A stretch of 34,547 nt of DNA from Candidatus Neomicrothrix sp. UBA6944 (GCA_002448715.1 DJZU01000053.1:1-34547); one strand, 5' to 3'; shown: positions 16,672 to 25,521, numbered from the stretch's first letter. Numbers and translations are program-made. The notes: generated by a model from the sequence alone, not told the origin.

Positions 16672-17741
16672 AGGTCTCCTAGGCCGCTAAGACGGCTTAT
16701 TTCGGACAGCAGTAGCTCCGAAAGCCACTTTCCTCCCCAGTGACTTAAGTGCACACCATCGCTTAATCGCACATCTACTAGCTTTCCGCTTGTGTCGGGA
16801 AGGTACCTGGAGTATTCGCCGGAGGTGTCGGTGAACAGCGAGCGAAGTTCGATGTAGTGAACGGATTCTCGTTCGTCTGCTTCCATTTGATACAACTCGT
16901 TGAGTAGCTGCATCCGCGTGTCAAATCCCGCTCCACTCATAGGTGGCTGGCCGACCCAAAGAATGATGCGCTGATCATCGTCTGCAGCAATATCCATAAC
17001 GAACCCAACACGCCGACGGTATTCCTCGACCCAGGGCTCTCCAAAACGCTCTAGCCATTGATTGTCTGCATCTCTTATGTTTTGCGCGTCGTTACCACCA
17101 AACATTAGGACCACCACGTCAGGGTCGTATTCGTCCATTACCTGGGCGACACGAGCTGGCCAGTCGAAGTAGTCGGGCCGACTCAGTCCACTTGATAGCC
17201 GGGGTTCTGACGTGCCATCAACTAGAGAAGATTGTTCCGCCATAGACACGAAGGTTTCACCGAAGAACTGGACCATTGAGTCCCCTAATACCCAGATTTT
17301 CAATGGGTTATTTTCATCCCAGGCCAGTTCGGGTGCGCTGTTCATAGACGACAAAGAAGAAGGTTCGCTTCTTTGTTCTCTTTGCACTGACTCAACCACT
17401 AGTTCAGTCTGGTCAGAATCTGTTTCACTAGTGAACTCGGTTCGTTCGCGCACCAACGTGATTGGGGGCTCGTCTTCTGCTCGGCCGAGTAAACGTTCCC
17501 CAAGTTCTCTTGGCCAGGTCAATTTCAATGAAGAAGCAGCCGCTTCTAAGGGCGTCCATACTGCTAGGGACACCGCGCGGTTGGCGCTATCTGGAAGACG
17601 TTTTGCTTCAGCGAGCAACGACGAAGAGTTGAGGCATGCCGCCAAAATCAAGCCCACTGATCCGCCAAGCAGCACTCGTCCCGCAGCAAAGCCATTGGAG
17701 TGTGGCGAGCCTTCTATTCGGGAGTCGGGTGTTTTTTGCAT
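16659..17741 (-). CDS. SGNH hydrolase/DUF459-like protein, membrane or lipid anchored
   Basis: The N-terminus has a basic/polar stretch, then a hydrophobic segment (21-35) ending LAAC at Cys36, consistent with a lipobox, or alternatively a plain anchor. A long polar, acidic linker (about 85-140) is followed by the SGNH domain: WVLGDSMVQFF with Ser155, FGGND at about 215-218, and DGVHLSHWG near the C-terminus. It thus carries its own catalytic triad, like its downstream neighbour. The start ATG shares its first A with the MBOAT stop (TGATG), and the end overlaps the second SGNH gene. Probably it receives acyl groups made available by the MBOAT and passes them to a glycan outside the membrane. 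That role is inferred from context. Confidence 0.82.
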   Translation of the reverse strand: MQKTPDSRIEGSPHSNGFAAGRVLLGGSVGLILAACLNSSSLLAEAKRLPDSANRAVSLAVWTPLEAAASSLKLTWPRELGERLLGRAEDEPPITLVRERTEFTSETDSDQTELVVESVQREQRSEPSSLSSMNSAPELAWDENNPLKIWVLGDSMVQFFGETFVSMAEQSSLVDGTSEPRLSSGLSRPDYFDWPARVAQVMDEYDPDVVVLMFGGNDAQNIRDADNQWLERFGEPWVEEYRRRVGFVMDIAADDDQRIILWVGQPPMSGAGFDTRMQLLNELYQMEADERESVHYIELRSLFTDTSGEYSRYLPDTSGKLVDVRLSDGVHLSHWGGKWLSELLLSEISRLSGLGDLWQQ

Positions 17742-19129
17742 CAGAATTGGAAATAGATGAAGGGGGCGACACCCTCGGGGCCGAACAAGTCAATGAGAAC
17801 AAGTCCGATTCCGAACATCACCCCTTGGGTTAGTGCGCTGTGCTGATTGCTCCATTGCCTGAATTGTTCCGTTTGGGCTTTGGAGATGAACTGGGTGCCC
17901 ACGGTTGCAGCGATTAGCAGTAGCACTGGAAGACTAGAAACCTGGTCGCTTCCTGGGGAAGCAGCAATGGCGGACAATACGTCTAATGCATTGCTAAAAG
18001 ACTCGGCTCTGAAAAACACCCAAGCGAAACAAACGACGTGGAAGGTGATAAGCCATCTCACCGCTGGGGGCAGATTTCCCTTCGGTAACAGCCGTTCAAC
18101 GATGAGCGCCACTCCGTGAATTAGTCCCCAGATGATGAAATTCCATGTGCTTCCATGCCACAGCCCTCCCAGAATCATGGTTATGAGAAGGTTCCGGTAG
18201 GTTTCGACGTTGCGGCCTCGATTACCTCCAAGTGGAATATAGAGGTAGTCCCGGAGCCACGATGAAAGCGTTATGTGCCATCGTTTCCAGAAGTCTCTGA
18301 GCGAAAGTGCTCTGTAGGGGCAGTCAAAGTTTGTTGGAAATCGGAAGCCGAGCAGTAGGGCGACACCGATAGCAATGTCGGTGTAACCAGAGAAGTCCGC
18401 GTAGATCTGGATTGCGTAGCCGTAGACGCCTAACAGAACGTCATGACTGCTGTGACCATCGGGGTTGGCGAAAACGCTGTCGACCAGGTTGCTCGCGAGC
18501 CAACTGGAAATCACCACTTTCTTGAACAATCCCCGAAGTATCAGGTGGAACGCTTCCGCGGACTGCACTCTCCGAGGATCGGGCCGTTGCGTTATTTGAG
18601 GTGCCATTTCTGAGGCTCTGACGATGGGACCTGCGACGAGTTGGGGGAAGAACGATAGATAGACAGCGAAATCGAGAAATGGCATCGGTTTCACGAGATC
18701 TCGTTTCAAATCAATGACATAACTCATTGCTTGAAAAGTGAAAAAAGATATCCCTACTGGCAATGTCAGTTCTAGAAGCGGAAGGGTGGTGTCAGCGCCA
18801 AGGAGGTTTGAAAGTTCGAGGGCGAAAAAGTCGTAGTACTTGAAGACCCCGAGGATCAACAAGTCACCAACTATTGCGGTTAGTAACCAATTTCGTGTGC
18901 CCTGGGTATTTTCAGAACGGAGTGACCGCTCAATCTGTGTTCCCGCATACCAATTTGATATGACGGCCCACAAAAGAAGGAACACGAATCGCCAATTCCA
19001 CCAGGCATAGAAGAAGAGGCTTGCTCCCAGGATGGTGACACGCCACACCAGAGGATGTGGTCGCGTCAGCCAATTAAGTACATATACGGCGACAAAGAAG
19101 AGGCCAAAGGCAAGCGTGGGGAAAAGCAT
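17741..19129 (-). CDS. MBOAT O-acyltransferase, AlgI/PatA type
   Basis: A multi-pass membrane protein of 462 residues with the hallmarks of the AlgI/DltB class of MBOAT enzymes: VGISFFTFQAMSYVID (125-140), VAGPIVRASEM, DFSGYTDIAIG (245-255), WKRWHITLSSWLRDYLY (281-297), and the invariant histidine His325 in GGLWHG. Such proteins move acyl groups, often acetyl, across the membrane for O-acetylation of exopolysaccharide, wall polymer or teichoic acid. It is first in an operon with two SGNH hydrolases, an arrangement known from alginate and peptidoglycan O-acetylation systems. No DltA/DltC-like genes are nearby, arguing against D-alanylation. The promoter is the shared TAGCGT element at 19154-19163. 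Confidence 0.93.
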   Translation of the reverse strand: MLFPTLAFGLFFVAVYVLNWLTRPHPLVWRVTILGASLFFYAWWNWRFVFLLLWAVISNWYAGTQIERSLRSENTQGTRNWLLTAIVGDLLILGVFKYYDFFALELSNLLGADTTLPLLELTLPVGISFFTFQAMSYVIDLKRDLVKPMPFLDFAVYLSFFPQLVAGPIVRASEMAPQITQRPDPRRVQSAEAFHLILRGLFKKVVISSWLASNLVDSVFANPDGHSSHDVLLGVYGYAIQIYADFSGYTDIAIGVALLLGFRFPTNFDCPYRALSLRDFWKRWHITLSSWLRDYLYIPLGGNRGRNVETYRNLLITMILGGLWHGSTWNFIIWGLIHGVALIVERLLPKGNLPPAVRWLITFHVVCFAWVFFRAESFSNALDVLSAIAASPGSDQVSSLPVLLLIAATVGTQFISKAQTEQFRQWSNQHSALTQGVMFGIGLVLIDLFGPEGVAPFIYFQF

Positions 19130-19153
19130 CGGTTTATCAACGTTGAATGAGCA

Positions 19154-19163
19154 ACGCTAGCGT
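19154..19163. promoter_or_regulatory. Palindromic divergent -10 element
   Basis: ACGCTAGCGT is a perfect 10-bp palindrome that supplies TAGCGT (TANNNT) on both strands. On the plus strand it ends 5 nt before the ATG of the mutase gene (19169), suggesting leaderless mRNA. On the minus strand it is 24 nt from the MBOAT ATG at 19129. No clear -35 boxes are seen. Confidence 0.4.
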
Positions 19164-19168
19164 GCCGG

Positions 19169-20854
19169 ATGAGGCAGGATGAGTTAGTGACTGATGCAGC
19201 ACCCATACTTTTGGTTCAGCCAGAGGCTTGGGCTGCCGCGGATCCTGATCCTTCGAGTAGTGCCCTTATAGCTCAAAGTGTTGGCGACTCAAGTTTCTTA
19301 AGCCAGCACTTTTCGACGAAGCTTCAGTTCGGAACGGCCGGACTTAGAGCACCACGTGGTCTCGGGCCTGCTCGAATGAACCGAGTTACGGTTCGGGTTG
19401 CGGCACGTGCTATCGGGCTTCATCTACTGGACAGCGGCCTACAACAAGGTGGTGTTGTTATCGGCTATGACGCCAGAACAGATGCGGATATCTATGCGTT
19501 AGATACGGCCTTGTTGTTGACGAAGCTAGGGATTCCTTGTTTGTTGATAAACGACCCATGTCCCACTCCGGTTGTCGTGTGGCACCAGAAGATGAGAGCG
19601 GCTGCAGGGGCGATCGTCGTGACTGCGAGCCACAATCCGGCAAAAGACGGGGGTTACAAGGTCTACGGACCGGATGGAACTCAAATACGGCCGCCGGTCG
19701 ACAAAGAAATTGAATCCCTTATGAATTTCTCGGATCTTCCTAGTAATGAAGACCTGGCTTCGAAAGAGGCGATCGAACTCTTATCTGGAAATGCGGCAGT
19801 TGCCGCTTACATCGAAAACGTGGTTCCTATCGGCGCTTCAATAGCGTCGGAAATACCGACCCTTCAATGGGTGTACACACCTCTGTGTGGGGTGGGCGGA
19901 GCCGTTATGGAGGCAGCTTGCGTCCATGCCGGCTTGCCTTCTCCGATTCGTGTAGATGAACAATTCGATCCAGACGGCCTATTTCCCAACTTGCCGTTTC
20001 CAAATCCGGAAGAACCAGGCGTGCTTGCCGCGGCGTTAGCTGCGGCGGACGCCCAAGGCGCTGATCTTGTTTTGGCTAACGATCCAGATGCTGATCGGCT
20101 GGCGGTTGCTATCAAATCGGGTGTCGGGTGGTATCAGCTAACCGGCGATGAACTTGGTCTGTTGTTGTGTGACTATCAGCTAACGACTACTTCCGGTGAT
20201 AACCGTTTGACAGCAAGCTCATTTGTTTCCTCAGAGGCAGTCCAAGCTTTGTGTAATGAGCGGGGTGTTGAACACGTCCGCACCCTGACGGGGTTTAAGT
20301 GGATTATGGAACCCGCTGTATCACGCCCAAACAGCAGTTGGATCTTTGGGTACGAGGAGGCGCTTGGCTACTCGGTGAATGACCAAGTTCTAGACAAGGA
20401 CGGCATCTCGGCAGCAATTGCATTTCTCAAATTGTGTCAACATCTGAGGGACCGAAATGTTGATCCGCTCATTCGCTTGGATGAGTTGGCGCGCGAAGTG
20501 GGTTTATACGTCACACGGCAAGCAAGCGGCCAGTTCGAAGCTAGCGCTATCGAAGCAACGCTTGCCGCCCTGCGAAATGACCCACCCGACGCCCTGCTGG
20601 GAAGCCCTGTCATCGCGGTAACCGACTGGGCCACCAAACCCGCTCCATTTTCCGCGAACCTACTCGAGTTTCGATCATCTAGCGGGGTGCGGATGGCAAT
20701 ACGTCCGAGCGGCACGGAACCGAAGGTAAAAATCTATTTAGAGCAGTTCGTTGCAAACCCTCAAGAAAATCTTCAGGACCTTCGAGCCGGTTGCTCAGAG
20801 GTCCTCAAATCACTTGGAGAAGAGGCTCTATCGTGGTTCGAAGGTGAGATTTAG
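19169..20854 (+). CDS. Phospho-sugar mutase (phosphoglucomutase/phosphomannomutase)
   Basis: A 561-residue alpha-D-phosphohexomutase. Motifs: QFGTAGLRAPRGLGP substrate entry, the active-site phosphoserine loop VVTASHNPAKDGGYKVYG, the metal-binding LANDPDADRLAVA, the sugar-binding GYEEALGYSV, and the phosphate-binding RPSGTEPKVKIYLE. This long form with a C-terminal domain is close to the PgcA/PMM type that interconverts glucose 1- and 6-phosphate or mannose isomers, feeding sugar nucleotides. ATG 19169 fits a leaderless start. GTG 19187, with AGGA 7 nt upstream, is an alternative. Sharing a promoter region with the MBOAT operon suggests, but does not prove, a common link to surface polysaccharide. 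Confidence 0.93.
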   Translation: MRQDELVTDAAPILLVQPEAWAAADPDPSSSALIAQSVGDSSFLSQHFSTKLQFGTAGLRAPRGLGPARMNRVTVRVAARAIGLHLLDSGLQQGGVVIGYDARTDADIYALDTALLLTKLGIPCLLINDPCPTPVVVWHQKMRAAAGAIVVTASHNPAKDGGYKVYGPDGTQIRPPVDKEIESLMNFSDLPSNEDLASKEAIELLSGNAAVAAYIENVVPIGASIASEIPTLQWVYTPLCGVGGAVMEAACVHAGLPSPIRVDEQFDPDGLFPNLPFPNPEEPGVLAAALAAADAQGADLVLANDPDADRLAVAIKSGVGWYQLTGDELGLLLCDYQLTTTSGDNRLTASSFVSSEAVQALCNERGVEHVRTLTGFKWIMEPAVSRPNSSWIFGYEEALGYSVNDQVLDKDGISAAIAFLKLCQHLRDRNVDPLIRLDELAREVGLYVTRQASGQFEASAIEATLAALRNDPPDALLGSPVIAVTDWATKPAPFSANLLEFRSSSGVRMAIRPSGTEPKVKIYLEQFVANPQENLQDLRAGCSEVLKSLGEEALSWFEGEI

Positions 20855-21865
20855 TTATGCGATCTCGCCGGCCAATTCGCGAAGAGACACTTCGGGTCTC
20901 GGGCCAACATGACCTATGACTTCCTCAGCTGCTATGGATCCGAGCATTCCGCAGCGTTGTAGGTCGTAACCCTGCGCCAGCCCATACAGCACCCCCGCCG
21001 CATACAGATCACCCGCTCCAGTTTTGTCGACGACCCGCGCTACGGGATCTGCTTCAATCGAGATACGTTCCTCTGGAGTTATCAACATGGATCCATCGGA
21101 GCCCAGCGTGATCGCAGCGAGGTCAACGCGTTCTTGAATCATGCTCAAGGCAGCATCAAGCTGGTCAACCTCGAAAAGAGACATAACCTCAAGGTGGTTG
21201 GCAAAAACAGCATCGACGTGTTCATCGATGAGTTGAAGAAACGAGTCGCGATGCCGTTCAACACAAAATTGATCTGACAGGGTGAGCGCCACTCTCGTTT
21301 CTGAGCTGACCTCTGAAGCTGCATAACGCATAGCAGCTTTAGCCTCTGGCGGGTCCCATAGATAACCCTCCAAAAAGAGAAGCTTTGCTCTTCTAACAAG
21401 GTCAAGGTCTACGTCGGATGAACTCAGACCATTGGAAGCCCCCAGAAACGTGTTGAGAGTTCTCTCCCCATCAGGAGTAATGAAGACGATGCATCGGCCG
21501 GTTGGATCTTCAGCGGACGCTCTGGGGGTCGTGTACCCAATTGATAGCCGTTGCATGTCCGAGACAAACACTTCTCCCAAGTCATCATCCGCAACTCTTC
21601 CTATGTAACCGCAGGTGCCGCCGAGAGAGTTAACTCCGATGACAGTATTGGCTGCTGAACCGCCTGAGACGGTTGTGCGTTCGCCAACTAGTTCATACAA
21701 CTCAGCCGACCGATGCCCATCCACGAGATTCATACCTCCCTTAATGGCGCCAATTTGGTCAATGAATTCATCGTCTTGATGGGAAAGCACATCTACAAGA
21801 GCGTTACCGAATCCGACCACGTCGATATCTAAGTTTTGAGGGTAAGCATCCATAGGTTCTTTCAT
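20855..21865 (-). CDS. PfkB-family carbohydrate/nucleoside kinase (adenosine kinase-like)
   Basis: A ribokinase-fold kinase of 336 residues. Visible features: VVGFGNALVDVLS at the start, the VSGGSAANTVIGVNSLGG substrate-binding region, the GRVADDDLGE segment, ITLGSDGSML, and the anion-hole/catalytic signature DKTGAGDLYAAGVLYG. The overall sequence is closest to the adenosine-kinase-like branch of PfkB proteins, but fructose- or ribokinase activity cannot be excluded. Start ATG 21865, with a second Met four codons later. The stop codon abuts the stop of the convergent mutase gene with no spacer (20854/20855). It shares the divergent promoter region at 21881-21927 with the aminopeptidase gene. 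Confidence 0.9.
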   Translation of the reverse strand: MKEPMDAYPQNLDIDVVGFGNALVDVLSHQDDEFIDQIGAIKGGMNLVDGHRSAELYELVGERTTVSGGSAANTVIGVNSLGGTCGYIGRVADDDLGEVFVSDMQRLSIGYTTPRASAEDPTGRCIVFITPDGERTLNTFLGASNGLSSSDVDLDLVRRAKLLFLEGYLWDPPEAKAAMRYAASEVSSETRVALTLSDQFCVERHRDSFLQLIDEHVDAVFANHLEVMSLFEVDQLDAALSMIQERVDLAAITLGSDGSMLITPEERISIEADPVARVVDKTGAGDLYAAGVLYGLAQGYDLQRCGMLGSIAAEEVIGHVGPRPEVSLRELAGEIA

Positions 21866-21880
21866 TGCAAACTGCAGAGC

Positions 21881-21927
21881 ACCCTAGCCACTAGATCCAA
21901 TGAAGTCCGTTAATAGGCCGCTAGGGT
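21881..21927. promoter_or_regulatory. Mirrored -10 elements between pfkB-type and pepN genes
   Basis: GCTAGGGT (21920-21927) on the plus strand is repeated inverted at 21881-21888, and both copies continue as GCTAGGGTGC on their own strand. Each contains TAGGGT, a TANNNT -10 box. The plus copy ends 7 nt before GTG 21935. The minus copy ends 16 nt before ATG 21865, about 7-8 nt beyond the predicted start site. The arrangement suggests two divergent promoters, or an operator of two half-sites. Confidence 0.45.
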
Positions 21928-21934
21928 GCGGCCT

Positions 21935-24460
21935 GTGATCGAGACGAACCCACATCGACTTCCACGGACGGTATTACCTAACCATTACGCGCTTGAACTA
22001 GAGCCAGATCTAGCTCAAAGTTCGTTTCAAGGCCAGGTAATTATCGATCTTGAAGTGGTGGACGAAACAGACACAATTGTTCTCAACTCTGCGGAGCTGA
22101 ATATCCAAGATGTTCAAGTCGACCAGGGAGGTTTGGTCCAGGCAAGTTCAATCAGTCTTGATGAAGACCTTGAACGAGCGACATTTACCTTTCCCGTAGT
22201 TCTTCAACCTGGTCAAGCAAAATTGTTGTGTTCGTTTGCGGGCACACTTAACGACAAGCTCCGAGGGTTTTACCGATCGACCTGGACAGATGAAGAAGGC
22301 ACCGAAAAAGTAATAGCAACAACTCAGTTCGAATCGACGAATGCTCGGCGTGCGTTTCCGTGTTTCGATGAACCGGACCTCAAGGCTTCTTTTGGTGTCA
22401 CTCTTCGAGTGGACCGTTCGTTGATGGCGATCAGTTGCGGTGAATTGATCAGTTCAGTCGACCTAGCCGATAGCCGTCGTGAAGATCGTTTCGCCGACAC
22501 AATGATTATGTCTACCTATTTGGTCGCGTTCATCGTCGGAGAGCTCGAAGCAACCGAAGCAGTCGACGTAGACGGTGTTCCTCTTCGGATAGTTCATGTG
22601 CCAGGTAAAGGTGATCTAACTCAGTTCGCTTTAGAGGCTGGTGAATTCAGCCTGCGATGGTTAGTCGACTACTACGACATTCCTTACCCTGCTGGGAAGC
22701 TAGATCTTGTTGCGGTCCCTGATTTCGCGTTCGGAGCAATGGAGAATCTCGGTTGTGTGACGTTCAGAGAGACACTGTTGCTCGCTGATCCGCAGCGTTC
22801 AACCCAAACCGAATTGACTCGGATTGTCGACGTGATTGCCCATGAGATCGCTCACATGTGGTTCGGGAATCTAGTGACGATGGATTGGTGGAACGGAATT
22901 TGGCTAAAGGAAGCGTTCGCGACGTTCATGCAAGTTGCCACCACTGATGCATTCCGACCGCAATGGCGTCGATGGGACGGATTCTGTGTTGAGCGGGGCG
23001 CAGCGTTCGACACTGATTCGCTTGCGTCCACTCGCCCAATTGAGTTTGAAGTTATTTCGCCTGAAGACGCTGAGGCTATGTACGACATTCTTACCTACGA
23101 AAAGGGTGCTGCAGTCGTTCGAATGTTGGAGCAGTTTCTCGGTTCGTCACAATTTCGCAGTGGCGTTAAGCACTACTTGACTTCCCACAGCTATGCGAAC
23201 ACCACCACCACCGATCTTTGGGACTCGTTGGAACACGCTTCAGGCGTGCCCGTTCGTGCAGCCATGGATACCTGGATTTTCCAGGGTGGTCATCCAATGG
23301 TTGCCGTAAATGCCACTTCCAAGGGAATCTCGGTCGAGCAATCGCGGTTTGGTTATTCGAGCGTTAATCCTGCGTCGTGGCATATCCCAATAATTATTCG
23401 AGCGCAGGTCGATTCCGAACAGATCGAGAAGCGAGTTCTGTTGGAGAACAGTCAAGAAGAGATCGATTTAGGAGGTACACCGCAGTGGGCTGTGGTGAAC
23501 GCTGGTGGTCACGGCTTTTATAGAGTGACGTACGAAAAGGATCTCCTAGATGCACTGTCAAAGCGCGCTCTTGATGTGCTATCTCCCTCAGAACGCTACG
23601 GGCTAGTAGACGACACTTGGTCTTCGGTGGTAGCAGGCGAAATCGACGCGGAAACTCATCTTTCTCTAGTTACGAGCTTGGCCGCAGAAACTGATCTCGC
23701 TGTTTGGCAACGCATACTCTCCTCGCTTGAACATTTGTATTCAATCGCCGACGAGCAAGGCCGTTCCCGCCTTCAGGTACTCATCCGAGACTTGGCGACA
23801 ACCGCACTGGGTGTCCTTGGCTTGGAGCCCATAGAAAACGAACCTGATTTAGACCGCGAGTTGAGAGCCTTACTTTTTGCCTCGGCAGGGACAACGGGTG
23901 CAGATAACTCGGCGAGGGACCTAGCTCACCACATTTTTTCCGATAGCACCGCTGGCAAAGATACCGAGCCTAATTTGACGGCCGCAGCTATTCGGGTGGT
24001 AGCTGCCGCAGGCGACGATCAGGTCCATTCTGAATTGGTGTCGCTCTACCGGCAGGCCCCAACTCCACAGCTAGAGGTCAGATATTTGATGGCCCTCTTA
24101 GAACTTGAGCAGGTTCATCTTTTTGAACAGACACTGGAGTTGTTTACATCGGAAGTTCGCACTCAGAACGCTCCTTATCTTTTGGGAGCAGCAATGGCAC
24201 ACAGAAGTCACGGCTACTTGGCGTGGGAGTTAGTCCGTGACGGTTGGGAAGAACTAAATAAAAAGTTCCCTCAAAATTCGATTCCCAGAATGGTGGGAGG
24301 AATTCGGTCGTTATCTACTCCGGCTGTTGCTGAGGAAATTCGCCGCTTCTTTGCAGAGCACCCGGTCCCTCAAGGACAGCTGACGCTCGAGCAGCATTTA
24401 GAGAAAATGAGTGTCAATGTTGAGCTTCGGGCACGTGAGGGTTCCCGAATCGGCAGGTGA
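21935..24460 (+). CDS. pepN: M1-family metallo-aminopeptidase (PepN/ERAP-like)
   Basis: A zinc aminopeptidase that removes N-terminal residues from peptides. From the start used here the protein is 841 residues. It has the substrate-anchoring FGAMENLGCVTFRE and the zinc site HEIAHMWFGN (His303, Glu304, His307) with the third ligand Glu326 in LKEAFATFM. An N-terminal beta-saddle domain (LPNHYALELEPDL), and a long C-terminal helical ERAP1-like domain (about 510-840) complete the architecture. GTG 21935 lies 7 nt after a TAGGGT -10 box, which suits a leaderless mRNA. GTG 21926 would lie inside that box and is less likely. No signal peptide, so cytoplasmic. Confidence 0.95.
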   Translation: MIETNPHRLPRTVLPNHYALELEPDLAQSSFQGQVIIDLEVVDETDTIVLNSAELNIQDVQVDQGGLVQASSISLDEDLERATFTFPVVLQPGQAKLLCSFAGTLNDKLRGFYRSTWTDEEGTEKVIATTQFESTNARRAFPCFDEPDLKASFGVTLRVDRSLMAISCGELISSVDLADSRREDRFADTMIMSTYLVAFIVGELEATEAVDVDGVPLRIVHVPGKGDLTQFALEAGEFSLRWLVDYYDIPYPAGKLDLVAVPDFAFGAMENLGCVTFRETLLLADPQRSTQTELTRIVDVIAHEIAHMWFGNLVTMDWWNGIWLKEAFATFMQVATTDAFRPQWRRWDGFCVERGAAFDTDSLASTRPIEFEVISPEDAEAMYDILTYEKGAAVVRMLEQFLGSSQFRSGVKHYLTSHSYANTTTTDLWDSLEHASGVPVRAAMDTWIFQGGHPMVAVNATSKGISVEQSRFGYSSVNPASWHIPIIIRAQVDSEQIEKRVLLENSQEEIDLGGTPQWAVVNAGGHGFYRVTYEKDLLDALSKRALDVLSPSERYGLVDDTWSSVVAGEIDAETHLSLVTSLAAETDLAVWQRILSSLEHLYSIADEQGRSRLQVLIRDLATTALGVLGLEPIENEPDLDRELRALLFASAGTTGADNSARDLAHHIFSDSTAGKDTEPNLTAAAIRVVAAAGDDQVHSELVSLYRQAPTPQLEVRYLMALLELEQVHLFEQTLELFTSEVRTQNAPYLLGAAMAHRSHGYLAWELVRDGWEELNKKFPQNSIPRMVGGIRSLSTPAVAEEIRRFFAEHPVPQGQLTLEQHLEKMSVNVELRAREGSRIGR

Positions 24461-24497
24461 GTACCTTGAACAAGGTTCGCCTGACAAAATAGAAGAG

Positions 24498-24626
24498 ATG
24501 TTCGGTCAACCGTCCCGAAGGAAATTAGGGCCCCGTTACACGTTGTGGTCATCTCTAGTGTCGGTGCTGCTCGCTACGTGTTTGGTGTGGGCCGTGATTT
24601 ATTGGTCTGGCTCGGTATTGGATTGA
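24498..24626 (+). CDS. Possible small single-pass membrane protein, 42 residues
   Basis: A short frame beginning MFGQPSRRKLGPRYTLW, with a basic N-terminus and a hydrophobic segment (about 17-36, ending WAVIYWSG). It follows the pepN stop by 37 nt and its last 28 nt overlap the end of the convergent ctaG gene. It uses the only coding space in this gap. The positive-inside layout fits a one-pass inner membrane peptide with its N-terminus in the cytoplasm. Against it: the ribosome site is poor (AGAAGAG abuts the ATG) and I recognise no family. It could also be a read-through artefact. Confidence 0.4.
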   Translation: MFGQPSRRKLGPRYTLWSSLVSVLLATCLVWAVIYWSGSVLD

Positions 24627-25474
24627 TCAAGGCTCTCTGGCTGCGACAGCGCATTTTTCTCTGCACGCGCTGCGACGCTCTCGGCCCTGCTCACTTCAGT
24701 CCATTGATACATCAGTGCAACGATCGTTCCCCATACGACTGGAATTCCCCCTAGTTTCATTACGAGGCCTGCCAACTGCTGATCAGTGGTGGCGCTCAAC
24801 CCATGAACTCTTGGGGCCAGTTCGTAAATCGCGTATAGGGGAAATCCCGCGAATGTGAGGAAACCGGCCGGGACTGCAGGAACTACTCCTAAGGCCAGAA
24901 AGAGGTACGCCATACGACCCGGGTAGCTCGTCATGCGGTGTTCGGTGATTGGTGAAACTATGGGAGCCCATACCATTAGACCTCCAATGAGCCACACAAA
25001 ATCCATCAGGAAAGACCCGAACTGGTTGGTTCGAAAGTTGTCGACAGCCCAGGGAGAGTGAGTCGCTATGAGGATGGAATTGAATAGGACGCCCGCAACT
25101 ACAGGCTGTGCGACGCGACCCATAAGGCGGTAAAGCCGAAGTCGCCCCGCTAGTCGGCGCGCCATCCATTCCGGAATGCCTAACCAAAAGAGTGGTGCGA
25201 CAGCCATCGTGTAAATCAAAAACTGCAACATGTGCGCTGATGCCAGGTAACTGGCTCCTAGCAACCCAAGAGGCCAATCCGTTGCTACCCACAGCAGCAA
25301 AACCGAAATGATGAAAAACCTACGGTTTTTCTTTTCTCCTTCGTGTCCTTTTGGTGCCCTTCGTTGGAAGATGAGATACGAAGAAATCAAGAAAAGCATC
25401 ACCGTCCATATGCCTGGATAGGCGCGAAAGGTCCATGACCAAGGCTCTTCAAGTGTCGAACACCAGAATCTCAC
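24599..25474 (-). CDS. ctaG: Cytochrome c oxidase assembly protein CtaG (caa3 type)
   Basis: A 291-residue integral membrane protein of the caa3_CtaG family, which supports copper insertion into heme-copper oxidases. It opens WSWTFRAYPGIWTVMLFLIS and has about seven hydrophobic segments. The family's histidines appear in SAHMLQFLIY, ATHSPW and SPITEHRM. The C-terminus is a polar, glutamate-rich cytoplasmic tail. The start is GTG 25474. It is 47 nt downstream of the SCO1-like gene, and this pair, with tRNA-Ala and a SepX-like gene upstream, fits joint function in cytochrome oxidase maturation. No oxidase subunits lie in the window. Confidence 0.9.
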   Translation of the reverse strand: MRFWCSTLEEPWSWTFRAYPGIWTVMLFLISSYLIFQRRAPKGHEGEKKNRRFFIISVLLLWVATDWPLGLLGASYLASAHMLQFLIYTMAVAPLFWLGIPEWMARRLAGRLRLYRLMGRVAQPVVAGVLFNSILIATHSPWAVDNFRTNQFGSFLMDFVWLIGGLMVWAPIVSPITEHRMTSYPGRMAYLFLALGVVPAVPAGFLTFAGFPLYAIYELAPRVHGLSATTDQQLAGLVMKLGGIPVVWGTIVALMYQWTEVSRAESVAARAEKNALSQPESLDQSNTEPDQ

Positions 25475-25521
25475 GCAATTAAAACCTTTGGTTAGCTACA
25501 AGGTACTTCCCACTTTTGACG

